A stretch of DNA of 64,000 nucleotides from Synechococcus sp. CBW1004 (GTDB lineage: Bacteria > Cyanobacteriota > Cyanobacteriia > PCC-6307 > Cyanobiaceae). Made by a program: the position numbers and the translations under genes. Each line of letters starts with the position of its first letter. Position 1 is the stretch's first letter. Location of the stretch: NCBI RefSeq assembly GCF_015840715.1, contig NZ_CP060397.1, positions 1,756,686 through 1,820,685 of the forward strand, read 5' to 3'. Below are positions 27,714 to 36,387 of the stretch, piece after piece. The notes beneath the pieces were generated by a model that saw only the letters and a program-made list of their open reading frames with translations, had not been told where the DNA came from and made no database searches.

Positions 27714-28322
27714 ATGCCCCTGCGTTCCTGCCGACGCCCCCTTCCGCTGCGACGGCTTCCGCTGCGACGGCGTTCGCTGCGGCGGCATCCGATGCGGCGG
27801 CTTCCGCCTCAGCCCCATCCATCACTGAGCGCCCCGACAGCGGGGTTCCTGCTCCCTCTGGCCGCGATGCTGTCACTGCTGTTGCTGCTGGGCAGCCTCT
27901 CGGTGCAGGCCGTGAGCCTGCAGGGCCGGCTGCGGGGCAGCGCCGAACAGCAGCTGCAGACGAGCGAAGACCGGCTGGTCTCCGCCGCCCAGCTGCTGGT
28001 GGCGCGCATTCAGCTACGCCATGCCTGCCTGTTGCCCCTGGCCCTGGAGCAATGGGCGGACGCCGGCTGCGCCGACGCCCTGGAACTGGAGCAGCTGCGT
28101 CGGGGTGAGGTGTTCGGCGTGGGCTGGCAGCTGCGGCGCTGGCAACCGGCCCCGCCCCCTGTCGACACCCCCACGGCCGAGCAACGTCTCACCCTGGAGA
28201 TCACGCTGGATGGTCGCGGCCAGGAACCGAGCCGCCACGCCAGCTTCGAGCTGCGGCTGGCGGGGCTGCCCTGGCGGGTGCAGGAGCTGCGGCCCCTCGG
28301 CCTGCGGGGGGAGGCGCTGTGA
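27714..28322 (+). CDS. Short PilX-like minor pilin, operon 3
   Basis: A 202-residue protein if ATG 27714 is used. An Arg/Leu/Pro leader precedes SLSAPTAG|FLLPLAAMLSLLLLLGS, a PilX-type signal with Pro rather than Glu near +5. The mature part is small and lacks the large domain of the other two PilX-like proteins. The leader is built from four in-frame 15-bp repeats. ATG 27792, after the repeats, is an alternative start. Neither has a convincing ribosome site. It is first of four coupled genes. Confidence 0.68.
   Translation: MPLRSCRRPLPLRRLPLRRRSLRRHPMRRLPPQPHPSLSAPTAGFLLPLAAMLSLLLLLGSLSVQAVSLQGRLRGSAEQQLQTSEDRLVSAAQLLVARIQLRHACLLPLALEQWADAGCADALELEQLRRGEVFGVGWQLRRWQPAPPPVDTPTAEQRLTLEITLDGRGQEPSRHASFELRLAGLPWRVQELRPLGLRGEAL
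27742..27801. repeat. Four tandem 15-bp repeats in the leader of the operon 3 PilX-like gene
   Basis: TTCCGCTGCGACGGC occurs twice exactly (27742-27756 and 27757-27771), followed by two diverged copies (27772-27786 and 27787-27801). In frame they encode Leu/Pro/Arg-rich pentapeptides ending in Arg-Arg. Confidence 0.8.
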
Positions 28323-28750
28323 ACCTGATCGAGGTGCTGATGGCGGCGCTGCTGGTTTCGCTGAGCGCCGGATCGTCGCTGCGGATCTGGAGCCTGATCG
28401 CGATGGGGGTGACGCAGGAGGAGCGGCGCCAGCTGCTGGCCGACCGGCTCGAGGGAGAACTGGCGGCCCTGGAGGCCAGCCTGCGGCTGCAGAGCCGCCA
28501 GTCGCTCCAACCGCCCCCGTGCGGCAACAGCGCCGCCACCCTGCAGACGCTGTTGAGCTCCCGCCCCAGCGCCGAGGGGGTGGAGCGCCGCCTGACACTG
28601 CTGCCTGCCGACGATGGCCTGCTGCTGGAGCTGGCGATCGACGGTCTGCCGCTGCGGCGTCAACGCCTGCTGTTGCCGGCGGCCCTCGGCCTCTGCCAGA
28701 GCCCCTCCGCCGCCACCGGGTCCGCACCGGCGCCGCAGATCCATGGCTGA
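28319..28750 (+). CDS. PilV-like pilin without a leader peptide, operon 3
   Basis: A 143-residue protein beginning MNLIEVLMAALLVSLSAGSS. The mature type IV pilin start (x-x-L-I-E) is present, but no leader or Gly at -1 precedes it. GTG 28319 overlaps the previous stop as GTGA. Read-through codons upstream give Gly-Gly-Gly-Ala with no start codon close by. It may be inserted without peptidase processing, or the true start may lie inside the preceding gene. Confidence 0.65.
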   Translation: MNLIEVLMAALLVSLSAGSSLRIWSLIAMGVTQEERRQLLADRLEGELAALEASLRLQSRQSLQPPPCGNSAATLQTLLSSRPSAEGVERRLTLLPADDGLLLELAIDGLPLRRQRLLLPAALGLCQSPSAATGSAPAPQIHG

Positions 28751-29288
28751 GCGTCTGCGGCCGCAAAAGGCGGGCCTGAGGCCGCAGGAGGCCGACCGGC
28801 GACCACGGGACGCAGCCTTCTCGCTGCATGAGCTGCTGATCGTGGCGATGCTGCTGGGGTGGGTGAGCGTGCTGGGGCTGCGCCAGGGGGCGGAGGCGCT
28901 GGCGCGCGAACGGGTGGAGAGCGCCAGTCGCCGCATCGCCCTGGGCCTGGAACGCGGGCGACTGGCGGCGGTCCGCAGCGGCAGCCCCTGCGGCCTGCAG
29001 CTGGCGGAGGCGGGCTGGCAGGCGCCCCCGGATGCGGCGCTGCCGGGCTGCCCGGGACTCGACCTGCCCGCCGGTGAGGGCATCGATCCGGGAGTGGTGC
29101 AGGTGGAGCACAACCTGCCGCCCCTGGTGCGCTTCACCAGCAACGGCCTGGTGCTCGACGGCGGCACCGTGCGGATCTCCGCCGAAGGCACGGCGCTGGA
29201 GCGCTGCCTGGTGATGGCCCTGCCCCTGGGGGTGGTGCGGCTGGGCCGCTGGCAGCAGCAGACCTGCCAGGTGGACCCCAGCCTGTGA
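28743..29288 (+). CDS. GspH/FimT-like minor pilin, operon 3
   Basis: A 181-residue prepilin-like protein. The leader ends RRPRDAA|FSLHELLIVAMLLGW, with Ala at -1 and Glu at +5. The mature part shows ERVESASRRIALGLERGRLAAVRSG, the helix after the membrane segment seen in FimT. ATG 28743 overlaps the preceding stop by 8 bp. It is the positional equivalent of the third gene in operons 1 and 2. Confidence 0.72.
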   Translation: MAERLRPQKAGLRPQEADRRPRDAAFSLHELLIVAMLLGWVSVLGLRQGAEALARERVESASRRIALGLERGRLAAVRSGSPCGLQLAEAGWQAPPDAALPGCPGLDLPAGEGIDPGVVQVEHNLPPLVRFTSNGLVLDGGTVRISAEGTALERCLVMALPLGVVRLGRWQQQTCQVDPSL

Positions 29289-29917
29289 ACGCGCTGCTCC
29301 TCCAGAACGGACGATCGCGGCGGCGCCGGCCGGAGCGATCCGCCCTGGCCATTCCGGGCCGCAGCGCCGGCCTGACCCTGGTGGAGCTGCTGCTGGGCCT
29401 CAGCCTCGGCATGGCCCTGTTCGTGACGCTGCTCCAGACGCTGCTGCTGCACGGCCGCGGCAACGAACGGCTGGTGCGGCTGGTGCGCGAGCGGGGAGTG
29501 CAGCGCCGCACCCTGGCGTTGCTGCGCAGCGAGATCCTGCGGGCCGATCGGCTGGAGCTGGGGGAGAGCCCTGGCCTTCAACCGGCCTGTTCCCTGGCCG
29601 GCCGCCGGCCGGTGCTGCAGCTGCAGACGGCCCGGGGCACGATCAGCTACACCCTCAGCCCGCCGCCGAGCGCCATCTGGCGCGGGCAGGTGCTGATGCG
29701 CTGCGGGCCGGCCTACGGGCTCGACGGCGAACCGAGCACAGGCAGCAGCCTGAACCGGGTGCTGCTCGATGGCCTGGCGACGGGCGGCTTCGAGGCCAGC
29801 CGCAGCGGGCCTGGACAGCTGCGGCTGAAGCTGCAGCAGGAGTTCCGGCTGACGGACGGCCATCGCCAGACGATCAGCAGTGCCGTGGAGATCGCCACGG
29901 CGGAGCGGGCGCCATGA
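29285..29917 (+). CDS. PilW-like minor pilin, operon 3
   Basis: A 210-residue prepilin. The leader ends IPGRSAG|LTLVELLLGLSLGMAL, with Gly at -1, Leu instead of Phe at +1, and Glu at +5. GTG 29285 overlaps the previous stop as GTGA. It completes the third PilX-PilV-FimT-PilW order. Confidence 0.75.
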   Translation: MNALLLQNGRSRRRRPERSALAIPGRSAGLTLVELLLGLSLGMALFVTLLQTLLLHGRGNERLVRLVRERGVQRRTLALLRSEILRADRLELGESPGLQPACSLAGRRPVLQLQTARGTISYTLSPPPSAIWRGQVLMRCGPAYGLDGEPSTGSSLNRVLLDGLATGGFEASRSGPGQLRLKLQQEFRLTDGHRQTISSAVEIATAERAP

Positions 29918-30249
29918 GGCTCGGGGCCCTCGGCTGCAGGCGCCGGAGAACGCCAAAACGAAAGATCGGCGCGGGCGGGGCCGGATATCCCCATGCCCTT
30001 TCGGTTGTCTTCTGCCGCTTCCGGGTTATGGTCTTCGGATCCGGTGCAGGCGCACGGACCCCGTTGGCAAGGGGTCAGGCCTCCGGATTCAGAGCGCGGG
30101 ATCAACCCGCAGAGCCCGGGGACGGCCAGGACGGCCAGGACGGCCCTCCCAACCACAGGTCCATCTGAGACCCGCAGCCGTCGGCCCAGCCAGGGCGACA
30201 GGACTGCCGGTCGTGCGCGATCCATATCCCCTTCGCAAGGTCATTCCCA
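29918..30249. other. Gene-free region with several inverted repeats between operon 3 and a small ORF
   Basis: GACCCC/GGGGTC with an eight-base loop at about 30057-30076 is enclosed by ATCCGG/CCGGAT. A GCGGG/CCCGC hairpin follows at about 30100. A GGACGGCCA unit is repeated at about 30119-30144. The nested arrangement looks like a structured RNA leader for the small ORF at 30250, but no known riboswitch class could be matched. Confidence 0.35.
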
Positions 30250-30428
30250 TGAAGACAAACATCGCTCCCCCCCGCCCGACCACCCTGTCCGGGCGCGCCA
30301 GCCAGGCGTCCCGGCACCGTCGCTCGGGGCAGGCCCCCCAGGGCGCCCCCTGTTGCTCCCTGAAGGCACGGCCCGCCCCCCATCCCGCCCCGGCTCCCAG
30401 CTGGGAGGAACTGCTCGGCCAGCGCTGA
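30250..30428 (+). CDS. Small hypothetical protein
   Basis: A 59-residue ORF from ATG 30250 with an AAGG element about eight bases upstream. It is basic and Pro/Ser-rich with two adjacent Cys (APCCSLKARP) and ends PSWEELLGQR. No family was recognised. It follows a region rich in inverted repeats, which slightly favours a real, regulated gene. It could also be spurious. Confidence 0.35.
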
Positions 30429-30495
30429 GCGGCTGAGCTGCCAGGCGCACCCCGCATCCGGAAGGGAGCGGGAGTGCGCGGGGCAGGAGCCTGGA

Positions 30496-31080
30496 TCACG
30501 GATTCAGGGGTTCCTCATGCCAACCCGTGGTCGCCCGCCAGCGGCGACGGCGGTGCGGATGGGCCCCGAGTTCGAGCAGCTCCACCTGGCCGATCTCGCA
30601 CCGCAGCAACACCAACGACTCTGGAACCGGCTCGGCATCACCCAGTTCACTGGGGAAGGCCGCGGCCGGCTCGAACGGCTCACCGGGAGGCGGCCAGCCC
30701 CAGAGGGCGCGCCCGGCCGGCGTGAGCTGGCGCCAGTGGCGCTGCCGCTCGCGGCGCTCGACCTCCGCCGGCAGGGCAAGCCGCTGTCCCCGCAGGCGGA
30801 ACTGACAGCGGGCCCGGGGCAGCAGCCAGCAGAGCTCCACGGCAGCCTCCGCAGCCAGGTCCGTCACCTTGGCGCTGCGGCCGTCCGTGAGCAGATCGAG
30901 GCAGGCCCCATCCGCCCAGCCGCGGAACACCAGGGTGCGCACCCGCGGGGTGCCGTCCGGCGCCACAGTCGCCAGCTGGAGCCAGCGGGCCATCGGCGAT
31001 AGCCCCTCCCGCTCGCGGGCGCCACGCAGCAACGGCCGCCAGGGCGGCAGCGCATCGGCGGGCAAGGCGTCCGCGCTCAC
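30496..31080 (-). CDS. Pyridoxamine 5'-phosphate oxidase-family FMN-binding protein
   Basis: A 194-residue PPOX split-barrel protein. LPPWRPLLRGARER and MARWLQLATVAPDGTPRVRTLVFRGW form the FMN-binding start. DLLTDGRSAKVTDL, ELCWLLPRARCQFRLRG and a C-terminal RRRRW follow. It resembles the Alr4036-type cyanobacterial group rather than PdxH itself. GTG 31080 overlaps the stop of the upstream gene as GTGA. The substrate is unknown. Confidence 0.83.
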   Translation of the reverse strand: MSADALPADALPPWRPLLRGAREREGLSPMARWLQLATVAPDGTPRVRTLVFRGWADGACLDLLTDGRSAKVTDLAAEAAVELCWLLPRARCQFRLRGQRLALPAEVERRERQRHWRQLTPAGRALWGWPPPGEPFEPAAAFPSELGDAEPVPESLVLLRCEIGQVELLELGAHPHRRRRWRATTGWHEEPLNP

Positions 31081-31523
31081 GCCGGTGCGCAGGCGAAGTC
31101 CTCGATGGCGCCGGTGCCCTGGCGAAGCCGGAAGCGGGGGTGCTGCGGATCCTCGAGGCTCCACCACCACTTGCCATCGGTGAAGCTGGGGGCGCCGGCG
31201 TTGTTGGTGCGCGGCAGCTGCAGCGCGATCAGCTCCCCGTCGCGCTGCCACTGCAGCTGCACGAAGGCGCCCGGCAGGGTGCCGTCGCTGCGGTTGGGGA
31301 TGGCCGGGTCATCCACGGCACCGCCATGCAGGGTGACCGTCAACGCGCTCCCATCACAGCGAAAGGCCTCGGGGACAGGCGCGGTGTCGGCACGCCCGGC
31401 CGCCTGAGCGGGAGCGACAACCAGGATGAGGAGCAGCAGCCCCAGGCAGGCGACCGGTGGCCACCAACTGCATGCCAGCGGCGACAGCCGCTGGCCCTGA
31501 CGGGAGAACCATCCCTCATGCAT
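31077..31523 (-). CDS. Hypothetical exported protein
   Basis: A 148-residue protein with a hydrophobic signal segment at ~22-42 ending APAQA|AGRA. The mature domain is ~105 residues, Trp- and Gln-rich (VQLQWQRDGELIALQLPRTN, then GKWWWSLEDP), with two Cys. It appears to be a small periplasmic or thylakoid-lumen protein. No family recognised. It is coupled to the PPOX gene downstream. Confidence 0.7.
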   Translation of the reverse strand: MHEGWFSRQGQRLSPLACSWWPPVACLGLLLLILVVAPAQAAGRADTAPVPEAFRCDGSALTVTLHGGAVDDPAIPNRSDGTLPGAFVQLQWQRDGELIALQLPRTNNAGAPSFTDGKWWWSLEDPQHPRFRLRQGTGAIEDFACAPA

Positions 31524-31614
31524 CGCGGCTGAAGCGGCTGATGGGCCAGGACCCTATCGGAGACGCAGGGCGGAGGGCGACCGGCTGAACCGGCGGCCCT
31601 GGCGCCGCGACGCC

Positions 31615-33084
31615 TCAGACGCTCTCAGCCAGCTGACGCGCCCAGGCCAGCACCCTGGCCACCCGGTCCGGGCTGGGGGCTTCGCAGTAGAGGCGCAGCA
31701 GCGGCTCGGTGCCCGAGAAGCGCAGCATCAGCCAGTGACTGGGACCGAGGCGCAGCTTCACGCCGTCGGTGGTGATCACCTCCTCCACGGCAGCCCCGGC
31801 CACCTCGCTGGGAGGCGCTTCAGCCAGGCGGGCCTCCAGCCGCTGGCGTGCGGCCATGTCGGCGAGGCGCAGATCGAGCCGGTCGTAGGCGGCAGCCCCA
31901 CCGCAGCGCTGCTGCAGGGCATCGATGCGCTGGCCCAGGGGCACACCGCCCTCCACCAGGGCCTCGATCAGCAACAAGGCCGCGAAGGGGGCATCGCGCT
32001 CCGGCAGGTGCATGCCGAAGCCGACACCGCCCGATTCCTCGCCCCCCACCAGCACCTCACCGGCGAGCATCTCGGCGGCGATGTATTTGAAGCCCACGGG
32101 CATCTCCAGCACCGTGCGGCCCAGGTCCTCGGCCACCAGCGCCATCAGATCCGAGCCGCTGACGGTCTTGATCACCGTGCCGGGCAGCTGGCGGGCGCGG
32201 GCGAGGTGATCGATGAACAGGGGCATCAGCAGCTGGGTGCTGCAGAAGCGGCCGCGCTCATCCACCGCGGCGATGCGGTCGCCGTCGCCATCGAAGACGA
32301 TGCCCATCGCCGGCTTGCCCGCGGCGGTGCTGGCGCGCACCTCGGCGATCAGCTGCGTCAGGTAAGGAGCCAGCGGCTCAGGCGGGTGGCCGCCGAACAG
32401 GGGATCGCGCTGGCTGCGGATCTCGCGGATGGCACCGGAGGCCACAGCCTGCTCCCCCAGCAGGGCCGGCAGCACACCGGCGGCGGAGCCATGCATCGGA
32501 TCGACGATCACCGTCAGGCCGAGCCGCTGCAGCCCTTCGGCCAGGGCCCCGGTGTCCACCTTGGCCTTCAGGCCCGCCACATAGGCCCCCAGGGCATCGA
32601 AACGTGCGGTGTCCGCCGCGATCGGCACGGTGATGCCGCCGGCCGCCAGGCGACGCTCCACCCGAGCGGTGAAGTCGCCCTCCACCGAGCCGCCGAAGGG
32701 GCCCTTGATCTTCAGGCCCAGCCATTCGGGCGGGTTGTGGCTGGCGGTGATCACCAGGGCGCCGAGAGCCCCGCGCTCCACCACCGCCCAGCTGGAGGCC
32801 GGGGTGGGCGTGGGCGCATCGCTCAGCACCGGCACCAGGCCGGCGCCGCGCACCGCCGCCGCGATCGCCTCGGCCAGTTCCGGTGCCAGGAAGCGGCGGT
32901 CGTAGCCGAGCACCACCTCGCGGCTGGCCAGGCCCTCGGGCGCACTGCTGGCCAGCTCCCGGGCCGCCGCCGCCGCCACCGGCAGCAACCGCTCCACCGT
33001 GATGTCCACCCCGAGGATGCCCCGCCAGCCGTCGGTGCCGAAGGCGATCGGGGCGGCCTCCAGGGGCAGGGGGGCGGAAGCCAT
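31615..33084 (-). CDS. Phosphoglucomutase/phosphomannomutase
   Basis: A 489-residue alpha-D-phosphohexomutase. FGTDGWRGILG starts domain 1. The active-site serine loop is VITASHNPPEWLGLKIKG. The Mg loop is GIVFDGDGDRIAAVDE. The sugar-recognition loop is GGEESGGVGFGMHLPERDA. The C-terminal phosphate-binding motif is RFSGTEPLLRLYCE. It interconverts hexose-1-P and hexose-6-P for glycogen and cell-wall sugars. ATG 33084 directly precedes the conserved N-terminus. A longer open frame upstream is a GC-driven artefact. Confidence 0.95.
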   Translation of the reverse strand: MASAPLPLEAAPIAFGTDGWRGILGVDITVERLLPVAAAAARELASSAPEGLASREVVLGYDRRFLAPELAEAIAAAVRGAGLVPVLSDAPTPTPASSWAVVERGALGALVITASHNPPEWLGLKIKGPFGGSVEGDFTARVERRLAAGGITVPIAADTARFDALGAYVAGLKAKVDTGALAEGLQRLGLTVIVDPMHGSAAGVLPALLGEQAVASGAIREIRSQRDPLFGGHPPEPLAPYLTQLIAEVRASTAAGKPAMGIVFDGDGDRIAAVDERGRFCSTQLLMPLFIDHLARARQLPGTVIKTVSGSDLMALVAEDLGRTVLEMPVGFKYIAAEMLAGEVLVGGEESGGVGFGMHLPERDAPFAALLLIEALVEGGVPLGQRIDALQQRCGGAAAYDRLDLRLADMAARQRLEARLAEAPPSEVAGAAVEEVITTDGVKLRLGPSHWLMLRFSGTEPLLRLYCEAPSPDRVARVLAWARQLAESV

Positions 33085-33189
33085 GGAGGTCGGGTGCAGC
33101 TCGGGCCGTTCGTAGCAGCGCGCCCCCCCGCCGTGGCGCCTGCGGGTGCCGGCATGAGGGCAGGCCACCGCCGCGCTTAGCGTGCGGCG

Positions 33190-34764
33190 ATGCCCGCGGC
33201 GCGAACATCCCATTCCGGAGCCGGTGCCCTCGCGGCCGCTCCTCTCACCGACCGGCTTCTTCGCAGCTGGCTGCGCTGCCGCCGCCGCGCCTGGCTGGAC
33301 CGCCACGGCCCCCTCGAGCGACGCCAGTGGAACGCCCACCGGGCCCTCGCCCTCGATGAACAGCTGCGCTGCTTCCAGCAGCTGCTGCCCCAGCGCCCCG
33401 GCCGCGGCGAACAGGCCTGCAGCCGCGGCGAGGCCGGTGTGATGGGCCTGCGGCTGTATGGCCAGCTCCGGGCCCCGGGCCTGCATCAGCCCCTGGCCCT
33501 GGAGGCCCATCCGCCGCTGCTGCAGCGCGTCGACGGTCACAGCCGCTGGGGGCCGTTCGCCTATCGACCGGTGCTGGCCCGCCAGGGCCGCAACCTCACC
33601 CGCGAGCACCGGCTGCAGCTGACCCTGTGGGGACGCCTGCTCGAGGAGCAGCAGCAGGCGCCGGTGCCCCGGGCCCTGGTGGTGGGCCCCGGCGATCGCA
33701 GCCTGATGCGGGAGCCGCTGACGCTGACGCCGGCGCTGCAGCGCCAGCTCGATGAGAGCCTCGAGCGCCTGGCCGCGGATCTGGAACGGCCGCAGCCGCC
33801 GCCGCTGGTCAACGACCGCAAGAAGTGTGTGCTGTGCGGCTGGCGCACCCTCTGCGATGCGGTGGCCGCCGAGGAGGGACACCTCAGCGAGGTGAGCGGC
33901 ATCGGCGGCAAGCGCCGCGATCTGCTGCTGGGCGAGGGCATCGGCAGCCTGAGCGAACTGGCGGCGGCCGATCCGGCACGGCTCGCCGAGGATCTGGCGG
34001 TGCATGGCGAGCAGCACCGGGAGGTGGCACCCCAGCTGGTCGCCCAGGCCCGCGTGCAGGCGCAGGGGGCTCCCCTGCGGCGCCCCAGAGCGCAGGGCGA
34101 GGCCCTGCCGGAGCTGCGCCAGGCCACAGGCGTGCTGATCTACGACATCGAATCGGACCCCGACGCGCGGGACGACTTCCTGCATGGCTTCCTGTCGCTG
34201 CAGCGCGATGCCGCGGGCCGGTGGCCAGGTCCGGTCGCGGGAGCCAGCACTGCGGATGCCAGGGGCGCGGCGAGTCCGAGCCACGCAGCCCAGGAGAGCG
34301 GTGCCTTCCATCCGCTGCTGGCCCTGCAGGAACACGGCGAGGCGCGGCTGTGGCAGCGGCTGCGCACCCTGCTGCGCAAACACCCCGACTGGCCGGTGCT
34401 CCACTACGGCGAGACCGAATCGATCTACCTGCTGCGGCTGGCCGAGCGACAGGGTGCCGGAGAGGCGGAGCGGCAGGCGCTCAAGGGCCGCCTGATCGAC
34501 GTGCATCAGCGGCTGCGGCAGCACTGGCTGCTGCCGGTGAACAGCTACGGCCTCAAGGCGGTGGCTGGCTGGCGCGGCTTCCGCTGGAGCCAGAGCGGCG
34601 TCGATGGCGCACGCTGTCTGCTCTGGTGGCGCCAGTGGCGGCTGGGGGTGCGCACGCCGGCCCGCAGCCGCCACCAGCTGCGCCGGATCTTCACCTACAA
34701 CCGCGACGACTGCCTGGCCACCTGGGCGGTGGCCGCCTGGCTGCTGGAGCAGGACGAGGGCTGA
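33190..34764 (+). CDS. TM0106-type RecB-like nuclease with RNase H-like domain
   Basis: A 524-residue protein. The N-terminal part is RecB-like, beginning LTDRLLRSWLRCRRRAWLD. A middle Cys cluster (KKCVLCGWRTLCDAV) is followed by a helix-hairpin-helix-like segment SGIGGKRRDLLL. The C-terminal DEDD-type RNase H-like domain has YDIESDPDARDDF, WPVLHYGETESIYL and YNRDDCLATW. It is probably a DNA repair or processing nuclease, with the Cys group perhaps an Fe-S or zinc site. Divergent from phosphoglucomutase, 105 bp apart. Confidence 0.82.
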   Translation: MPAARTSHSGAGALAAAPLTDRLLRSWLRCRRRAWLDRHGPLERRQWNAHRALALDEQLRCFQQLLPQRPGRGEQACSRGEAGVMGLRLYGQLRAPGLHQPLALEAHPPLLQRVDGHSRWGPFAYRPVLARQGRNLTREHRLQLTLWGRLLEEQQQAPVPRALVVGPGDRSLMREPLTLTPALQRQLDESLERLAADLERPQPPPLVNDRKKCVLCGWRTLCDAVAAEEGHLSEVSGIGGKRRDLLLGEGIGSLSELAAADPARLAEDLAVHGEQHREVAPQLVAQARVQAQGAPLRRPRAQGEALPELRQATGVLIYDIESDPDARDDFLHGFLSLQRDAAGRWPGPVAGASTADARGAASPSHAAQESGAFHPLLALQEHGEARLWQRLRTLLRKHPDWPVLHYGETESIYLLRLAERQGAGEAERQALKGRLIDVHQRLRQHWLLPVNSYGLKAVAGWRGFRWSQSGVDGARCLLWWRQWRLGVRTPARSRHQLRRIFTYNRDDCLATWAVAAWLLEQDEG

Positions 34765-34894
34765 GACAGCGACCGCGCCTCGGGCGCGGCACACCTCCAC
34801 CCAACGCAGAGCGCACCGGAACGGTGGCGATGGGGCGTGGCAAAGGCTGCGAGGCAGCCCCTGCGGCGGCCCTGGAGGCGCCTCGCGTGGGTGA

Positions 34895-36025
34895 TCAGCC
34901 CGCCGGTCGGCCCGCCCCACCCGCGCCCACCGGCGGGGCCACGAACGCCTCCGGCAGCGACAGCTGCAGCGTCAGCGGTTCGGCTCCCTCCCGCTCCGCC
35001 ACCAGCGTCGCCGCGTCCAGGGCTGAGCGGCGCACCAGGGCCAGGCCGATCCAGCCGCTGCCATCGGCCAGGTCGAGGGCGGAGGTGACCACCCCGGCCC
35101 GCTCCTCACCGGCCCGCAGCGGGGCTCCCGGGGAGGGGCCCTCGGCACCGGGCACGAACCAGCGGCGCAGCTGACGCCTGACGCCGTCGTAGGTGGCGAG
35201 CTTGGCCAGGGTCTCCTGGCCCACGTAGCAGCCCTTGCTGAGGCTCACCCGCGGCGCCAGGCCCAGCTCGAAGGGATTGGTGTCCTCATTCACCTCGGCG
35301 GGGCAGGCGGGCCAGCCCTGCTGGATGCGCCAGCGCTCGCGCCGCTCCGCCTCCAGACGTGGACGGGCCAGCAGGACCTGGGCCGCGGGCTCCAGACCGC
35401 CCGGGGCCGCAGCGTCGGCATCAGAGCCCACGAGAACCAGGGCATCTCCCAGCCAGAAGCCCTGCCCACCCTCCAGGGGCCGCCAATCGGGGAGGCCGGA
35501 TTCCGCCGAGCCGGCCGCCTCCGGAGCGGTGCCGGACGACGCAGCCTGCACGGCGTCACCGGCTCCAGGCACCGGCTCCAGAAGGACACCCTCAGACAGA
35601 GGGCCGAGCTCGACCGCATCGGCAGGGAACAGCACCCGATCGAGGGCCTGGCGCACCCCTGCTCCCTCCCCCTCGCGGATCACCAGCCAGGCACCGTCCT
35701 GCGTCACCAGCACCTCGGCCAGGGCCCGCAGGCGCGCCGTCGGTGTGATGCAGCAGGTGGAGAGCCACTGTCCCGGGCGGGCCAGCTCGATCGCCTGGCT
35801 CGTCTGGCCGTGCAGGAAGCGCAGGCTGTCTGGTCCCCGCAGCTCCAGCAGCGAGACCGACGAGGCCACCACGCTGGCCGAGGCGGGGCGCCAGTCCCAG
35901 GGAGTGGCCGCAGCGGAGCGCTCCTCACTGGGCGCCGCGTCCGCGAGGGTCTGGGAGGTGGCGGTGGGGGTCAGGGAGGTGGCGGGGGCGATCGAAGCGT
36001 CGGCGGAGGGGTGGGGATCGGCCAT
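34895..36025 (-). CDS. ygfZ: Folate-binding protein YgfZ / GcvT-like
   Basis: A 376-residue protein of the aminomethyltransferase-like fold used in Fe-S cluster assembly or repair. The family signature KGCYVGQETLAKLATYDGVRR is present, preceded by NPFELGL. RFLHGQTSQAI marks the folate-binding N-domain. ATG 36025 gives a ~40-residue Ser/Thr/Pro/Ala-rich extension before the conserved part, so a later start is possible. It follows pyrE on the same strand. Confidence 0.9.
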   Translation of the reverse strand: MADPHPSADASIAPATSLTPTATSQTLADAAPSEERSAAATPWDWRPASASVVASSVSLLELRGPDSLRFLHGQTSQAIELARPGQWLSTCCITPTARLRALAEVLVTQDGAWLVIREGEGAGVRQALDRVLFPADAVELGPLSEGVLLEPVPGAGDAVQAASSGTAPEAAGSAESGLPDWRPLEGGQGFWLGDALVLVGSDADAAAPGGLEPAAQVLLARPRLEAERRERWRIQQGWPACPAEVNEDTNPFELGLAPRVSLSKGCYVGQETLAKLATYDGVRRQLRRWFVPGAEGPSPGAPLRAGEERAGVVTSALDLADGSGWIGLALVRRSALDAATLVAEREGAEPLTLQLSLPEAFVAPPVGAGGAGRPAG

Positions 36026-36387
36026 GGCGGGAGCGGAGATCGGCAGCGGGGAATCGGGAGTGAAGGGAGAGAAGAGGGGGAGCGAACCACGGTGCGAGCC
36101 GGTTGGGACCCGAGCCGGAGCCGGTGCGCTCTCTGAACCGGCCGGTCCAGCCCCCAGGGACCGCGCCGCTGGTCCTCCAGCCAGGAGCCGGGACAGGGCA
36201 GCAGCCAAGGGCCGGCAGCCACAGCGATCCGCTCACCAGGTGGAGCTGGCCGGGGTGCAGGGGCCCCGGGAGAACGGGCGCCCACCCTGGCGCCCGGTGA
36301 GCCCGCCTGGGGCCGGCGGGCCTGATCGCGGAAGCGGCCCGGAGCAGCCAGGCCGGCGGCGGGCAGTCGCCAGAGGCGTTGCAGGGC
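36026..36387. other. 362-bp gap between pyrE and ygfZ
   Basis: Very GC-rich, with no ORF carrying recognisable motifs on either strand. It presumably holds the ygfZ promoter or leader. No clear terminator or repeat was seen. Confidence 0.4.

Noticed and set aside
30030..30130. Possible cyclic-di-GMP riboswitch near pilin operon 3
   Set aside because: A GCCTCCGG string resembles one conserved block, but the required GGGCAAA-type core and pairing were not found.
30501..30515. 13-bp match to the IS5 end (AGGAACCCCTGAA)
   Set aside because: It lies within the coding end of the PPOX gene (EEPLN) with no other IS sequence nearby; probably chance.
31615..34920. A 1101-codon open frame on the minus strand
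   Set aside because: Only the part from 33084 encodes phosphoglucomutase. The rest is antisense to the nuclease gene and is Ala/Arg/Gln/His-rich, as expected from high GC.
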